From: Flavobacteriales bacterium UBA1993
GTDB taxonomy: Bacteria > Bacteroidota > Bacteroidia > Flavobacteriales_G > Salibacteraceae
Assembly: GCA_002336485.1 (NCBI GenBank)
Contig: DDCZ01000011.1
Coordinates: 30,245 to 62,631 of the forward strand
Reading direction: 5' to 3'
DNA: 32,387 nucleotides
The notes beneath the pieces were generated by a model. That model was given only the letters and a program-made list of their open reading frames with translations. It was not told the DNA's origin and made no database searches. Both the position numbers and the translations under genes were made by a program. Positions 29,359-32,387 of this stretch are shown one piece after another (positions within the stretch are counted from its first letter, which is position 1; every line of letters starts with the position of its first letter).

Positions 29359-31440
29359 CATAGAAAAGCTATACTCCTTAGGTTCGTTGATTCCTACAAA
29401 CTGAATTGGAACCTGAATCGAGTCATTGCCATAACAACCGTTTCCATCTTTCTCTACTAGATAAAGCGTACCCGTCGGTCCGGCTTGCCAAAGCACCTCC
29501 ACTGAATTTGCTGTTGTGGATAAAACCTCGCCTCCAGAAGCCGCCCAGCTAAACTCAGATAGGCCAGAAGTTGCCACTGTGTAGGTGTATGATTGCCACG
29601 ATTGAACAGCCAGCGTTCCACTAATTTCTCCAACTTCTGGGGCATCATGAATTCGATTTTCAGTCACTTCGATGCTGCTTGTTTCTTCTTGAAATTCCGC
29701 ATCAACAACCGTCACAGAATAGCTTCCGGGGCCAATTTCGTCTTGAGTAGAAGATGTTGAACCGTTATTCCAATTAATGCTATACGGCGGATTACCGCTC
29801 GTGATATCAACCGCAAGCCCACCGTTGTCGTTGCCTATGCAAGTCACATCTTCGGCACTTAGCGAAATTTCAAGTGGGTCGATGACCACGGCTGGTTCGT
29901 AAATGGTGCTTAATGCCGTGTTTGTGATGATCGCAGCATTGTAGTCGAAGAATATGTGCGCGGTATTCTTTATTTGAGTGCCTACGGCAAGTCCTGGTTG
30001 CATTTCAATGGAGTAGGTCACAAACCCTTTTGATTCGGGTTCGTTGGTAGCGCTGTCGGCCAAATCGATGTTGAAAAAGTTGAAACGCGCCATCACTCCA
30101 TCATAAAACTTAGTTTCCATTTGGTGGCTCATTGCTTCCAACCTGAATGTAGCGAGGTTGAGGTTGGAGCTTAATGTGTCAATTAAATAGACATTTCTAG
30201 CCGGAGCAGTTCCCGTATTTTGAAAGTTGATGGTATAGTACATCCGCTGATCGCGTTCTACATAACCTTGATCACTGAAACCCTGTGGATCGACAATAAT
30301 GTTGTTTGGATCGTAGGATGAATTGACGTCCATATATCGTTGCCAGGAATTGTTTGTGGGATCTATATCACCTAACGTTGGGTCAATGTTGGTGATGTAT
30401 AAGACTGAATCGTTGAGGGTAGCACCCGTGTCCATGATGAAAGAAATGCGATGCATAGTTCCAGCTAAATTATAACCGTGCAGCTGCCCAGTATCGCTTA
30501 AGGCGTAGCTCCAAAAGATGGTGCGACCAACAATAGAATCCGGTGTCGGTCCCATTAAAATGCCGTTGTATTCCAGTAAGGAATCAAACGAAAGGGTAAC
30601 TATTGATGAGACGCTATCTAGGTCGCATGTTCTGCCTCTGGTTAGAAATGAAAAGTGCCCGGTGTCTCCCGGTGCTGCTGTTTTTGTGCTGCGCGTTAGG
30701 GTGAATATGTCAAAGGAATCCAGCGCATTGCATTCTTCGCCAAAGTCAAAGCTTTGGTTTAGGTTGGTCACCGTGTCAAGATCGAAATATCCGCTATCAG
30801 GGCAGTAGACCTCAGTCATATAATCGAATACTGTTTTTGTAAGTTCTAGGCCAATTTGACTTGAAGGGATTTGGCAAGAGTAGTTGCCATTAATGTCCGT
30901 GATTGCCGCGTTCATTGCCGTTCCATTCGAATCCCTCAGAACAATAGTTTGTCCGTAAAGCAGATCATCACCTAGATCTATTTGACAATTCGAATTGCTG
31001 TCTTTATAAGAGCGGCCTGAAATTGAATCACAGCCATTCGAAACAAACGTTGCCAGGTTTTTAACGCAAACAAAGGTGTAATAGGTCTCGCTAAGGGAAA
31101 CTTCAATAGGGGCAACGCCACTTAGGTTATAAGTATGATAAACAGTGGTGTCATATAGAGCCGAGTTGAAGCTGATATAAGTTAAAGGAAGAAGCATCGT
31201 GAGAGAATCTCCATAGCTCCATTGGATGCGAACTTTGATACTATCGGCAGTGGTATAAGAAGCTTTACCGTGCACGTGCAGTGCTACAGTTGCCGGCAAG
31301 GAACAATATGCGAAGGAGTCGAGTTCCGTACTATCTTGATTGTAATAACACTGTGCGTTTGCATCTAGGCCCGTGAATGCGATGCACAGAAGCAGCGCAA
31401 CCTTTGCCAAGGTCGCTTGGGGATTCAATAAAATTTTCAT
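29140..31440 (-). CDS. Large T9SS-exported surface protein, array paralogue 2 (DUF7619 / SprB-like repeat)
   Basis: This 766-residue protein has a signal peptide (cleavage near residue 30, ANAQ). It has the same domain order as paralogue 1: Cna-B-like (about 140-235, 'SGRSYKDSNSNCQIDLGDD'), DUF7619-like (about 376-515, 'YYTINFQNTGTAPARNVYLI', 'IFFDYNAAIITNTAL'), SprB-type repeat (about 523-595), PKD-like (about 600-680) and a type A sorting domain from about 690. Shared text such as 'GPTPDSIVG' and 'GDTG' shows a common origin, but the middle of the proteins has diverged. The sorting domain is nearly identical to that of paralogue 1 at DNA level. No terminator is visible in the 76-base gap to paralogue 1, so the array may be one transcript. 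Confidence 0.9.
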   Translation of the reverse strand: MKILLNPQATLAKVALLLCIAFTGLDANAQCYYNQDSTELDSFAYCSLPATVALHVHGKASYTTADSIKVRIQWSYGDSLTMLLPLTYISFNSALYDTTVYHTYNLSGVAPIEVSLSETYYTFVCVKNLATFVSNGCDSISGRSYKDSNSNCQIDLGDDLLYGQTIVLRDSNGTAMNAAITDINGNYSCQIPSSQIGLELTKTVFDYMTEVYCPDSGYFDLDTVTNLNQSFDFGEECNALDSFDIFTLTRSTKTAAPGDTGHFSFLTRGRTCDLDSVSSIVTLSFDSLLEYNGILMGPTPDSIVGRTIFWSYALSDTGQLHGYNLAGTMHRISFIMDTGATLNDSVLYITNIDPTLGDIDPTNNSWQRYMDVNSSYDPNNIIVDPQGFSDQGYVERDQRMYYTINFQNTGTAPARNVYLIDTLSSNLNLATFRLEAMSHQMETKFYDGVMARFNFFNIDLADSATNEPESKGFVTYSIEMQPGLAVGTQIKNTAHIFFDYNAAIITNTALSTIYEPAVVIDPLEISLSAEDVTCIGNDNGGLAVDITSGNPPYSINWNNGSTSSTQDEIGPGSYSVTVVDAEFQEETSSIEVTENRIHDAPEVGEISGTLAVQSWQSYTYTVATSGLSEFSWAASGGEVLSTTANSVEVLWQAGPTGTLYLVEKDGNGCYGNDSIQVPIQFVGINEPKEYSFSMYPNPTDGVLVIELNALTGTEEVKIRDVHGRLIQSKRIDSGNTYLDLRNVAKGVYTVTVLNESGTEHQRLIVR

Positions 31441-31576
31441 GGAGCGTAGAATTGAGACTTATAGATCGAGGTTTTTGTTCCTCTCGAAAATAAGTAAATT
31501 CATTGGCCTAGACGCACTTCCCTCTGTAAATTGCCAATATCTCCTTATGAAATCCAGTTTAACCTTTGTCGTAGGA

Positions 31577-32387
31577 CTAGTTGAAGATCAATTTACGGTT
31601 TGTTGTTCCGTTCTCATTCGTGAGAATTACGTTGTAAACACCGGAAGCCATGTTGCCAAGGTTTAGCTGGGTTGAATTGCTGGTAATCGCACGCGACTGA
31701 ATTAATCTACCATGCAGGTCTCTTACCTCAACCTTTTCGTTACCAGTAATTTCTAATACTTCAATTGTTATCAGTCCATCACTTGGATTCGGGAATATCC
31801 GAAAACCCGATTCAACCGCTTCATCGATGCCAACAAAGAGAATTGGCACTTGGGTTGAATCGTTTCCATAACAGCCATGCTGATCTTTTTCTTGGATATA
31901 TAATGTACCGTCTGGTCCGGCATGCCATAAGATCTCTGCAGTGTTTGATGTGGTTGAGAGAAGTTCTCCACCAGAAACCGTCCATTCAAATTCGGATTGT
32001 CCGGGTGTTGTCACTACGTATGTATATGGTTTCCATGATTGAACAGATAATGGCCCTGTAATCGCGCCCACTACTGGATCTTGGAATTGTCGATCTTCTA
32101 TGATTTCGGCCGTTGCGGTTGCGGTTAGCAAGCTGTCGTCTGTAACCGTAACTGTATATGATCCGGCCGGAAGGTCTGATTGATCCTCCGTGGATGCACT
32201 ATTGCTCCAAGCATAGGTGTATGGCGCGTTTCCAGATACAACAGATAGGTCAAGTGCTCCATTGTCGGAATTCAAACACGTCACATCTAGAGCCGTTAAT
32301 TGGAGAACCAAAGGATCTGGCTCGTTTGGCGCTACATAGATTGTATTCACTGTTGTGTTGGTCACGATTGGGGCGTTGTAGTCGAAG
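31577..32387 (-). CDS. Large T9SS-exported surface protein, array paralogue 3 (C-terminal part, cut by window edge)
   Basis: The frame is open to the window end, so 270 codons (with the stop) of a longer gene are seen. The edge falls in a DUF7619-like end ('FDYNAPIVTNTTVNTIY'). Then come an SprB-type repeat ('VTCLNSDNGALDLSVVSGNAPYTYAW' split across its two strands), a PKD-like region ('FEWTVSGGELLSTTSN'), and a type A sorting domain ('FRIFPNPSDGLITIEV', 'RDLHGRLIQSRAI', 'MASGVYNVIL'). The order equals that of paralogues 1 and 2. Unlike them, its sorting domain is clearly diverged at DNA level, so it did not take part in the homogenisation. The 136-base gap to paralogue 2 holds no terminator I can see. 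Confidence 0.88.
   Translation of the reverse strand, partial: FDYNAPIVTNTTVNTIYVAPNEPDPLVLQLTALDVTCLNSDNGALDLSVVSGNAPYTYAWSNSASTEDQSDLPAGSYTVTVTDDSLLTATATAEIIEDRQFQDPVVGAITGPLSVQSWKPYTYVVTTPGQSEFEWTVSGGELLSTTSNTAEILWHAGPDGTLYIQEKDQHGCYGNDSTQVPILFVGIDEAVESGFRIFPNPSDGLITIEVLEITGNEKVEVRDLHGRLIQSRAITSNSTQLNLGNMASGVYNVILTNENGTTNRKLIFN

Noticed and set aside
1..32387. tRNA, rRNA, insertion sequence, prophage, CRISPR or toxin-antitoxin modules
   Set aside because: No sequence supporting any of these was seen on either strand; genes are consistent in style and composition with a core chromosomal region.

Overview
The window looks like a chromosomal segment of a Bacteroidota bacterium, most likely order Flavobacteriales; I cannot name a species. 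The evidence is the protein content: C-terminal type IX secretion (T9SS) sorting domains on five proteins, SprB-like and DUF7619-like modules, DUF2723, DUF4199 and DUF4293 families, a transcription terminator Rho with a long disordered insertion, and an N-terminus of the 'QGINYQAVARD' type. Several starts are also preceded by the Bacteroidota promoter form TTG / TAnnTTTG. I found no phage, insertion sequence, CRISPR array, tRNA or rRNA.

Layout, left to right. Positions 1-4006 hold two minus-strand genes: a secreted protein cut by the left edge and a large DUF2723 membrane protein, separated by a terminator. Positions 4203-6276 hold a plus-strand lipoprotein pair (LpoB-like and COG3014-like). 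Positions 6278-9647 are a compact minus-strand cluster, surE > small membrane protein > lpxB > SpoIID-like, with overlapping genes. Positions 9755-13972 hold two secreted thioredoxin-fold-like T9SS proteins and a MuiA-like (DUF4139) protein. Positions 14112-18084 hold a plus-strand run: DinB-like, polytopic membrane protein, ComEC. Positions 18118-21547 hold an MBL hydrolase and class II aldolase (minus) divergent from mpl (plus). Positions 21549-26787 hold DUF4199, rho, DUF4293, a YfcE-like phosphoesterase, ftsE and a family 2 glycosyltransferase. Positions 26784-32387 hold a tandem array of three large T9SS-secreted paralogues on the minus strand, the last cut by the right edge.

Most of the window is envelope housekeeping: lipid A (lpxB), peptidoglycan recycling and synthesis or hydrolysis (mpl, LpoB-like, SpoIID-like, ftsE), glycosylation (DUF2723, GT2, the polytopic protein) and surface export (T9SS cargo). 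Genes are tightly packed. Two convergent pairs have a 1-nt gap, two overlap, and no intergenic gap exceeds 300 bases.

No clearly new multi-gene system stands out. The observations most worth following are: a recently homogenised 219-bp sorting-domain segment shared by two otherwise divergent T9SS paralogues; a full promoter placed so that the muiA-like mRNA should be leaderless; the disordered insertion in Rho next to terminator-less convergent genes; a CxxC / no-CxxC pair of secreted thioredoxin-fold-like proteins; and the LpoB/COG3014 lipoprotein pair with a terminator hairpin ending just before the second start codon.
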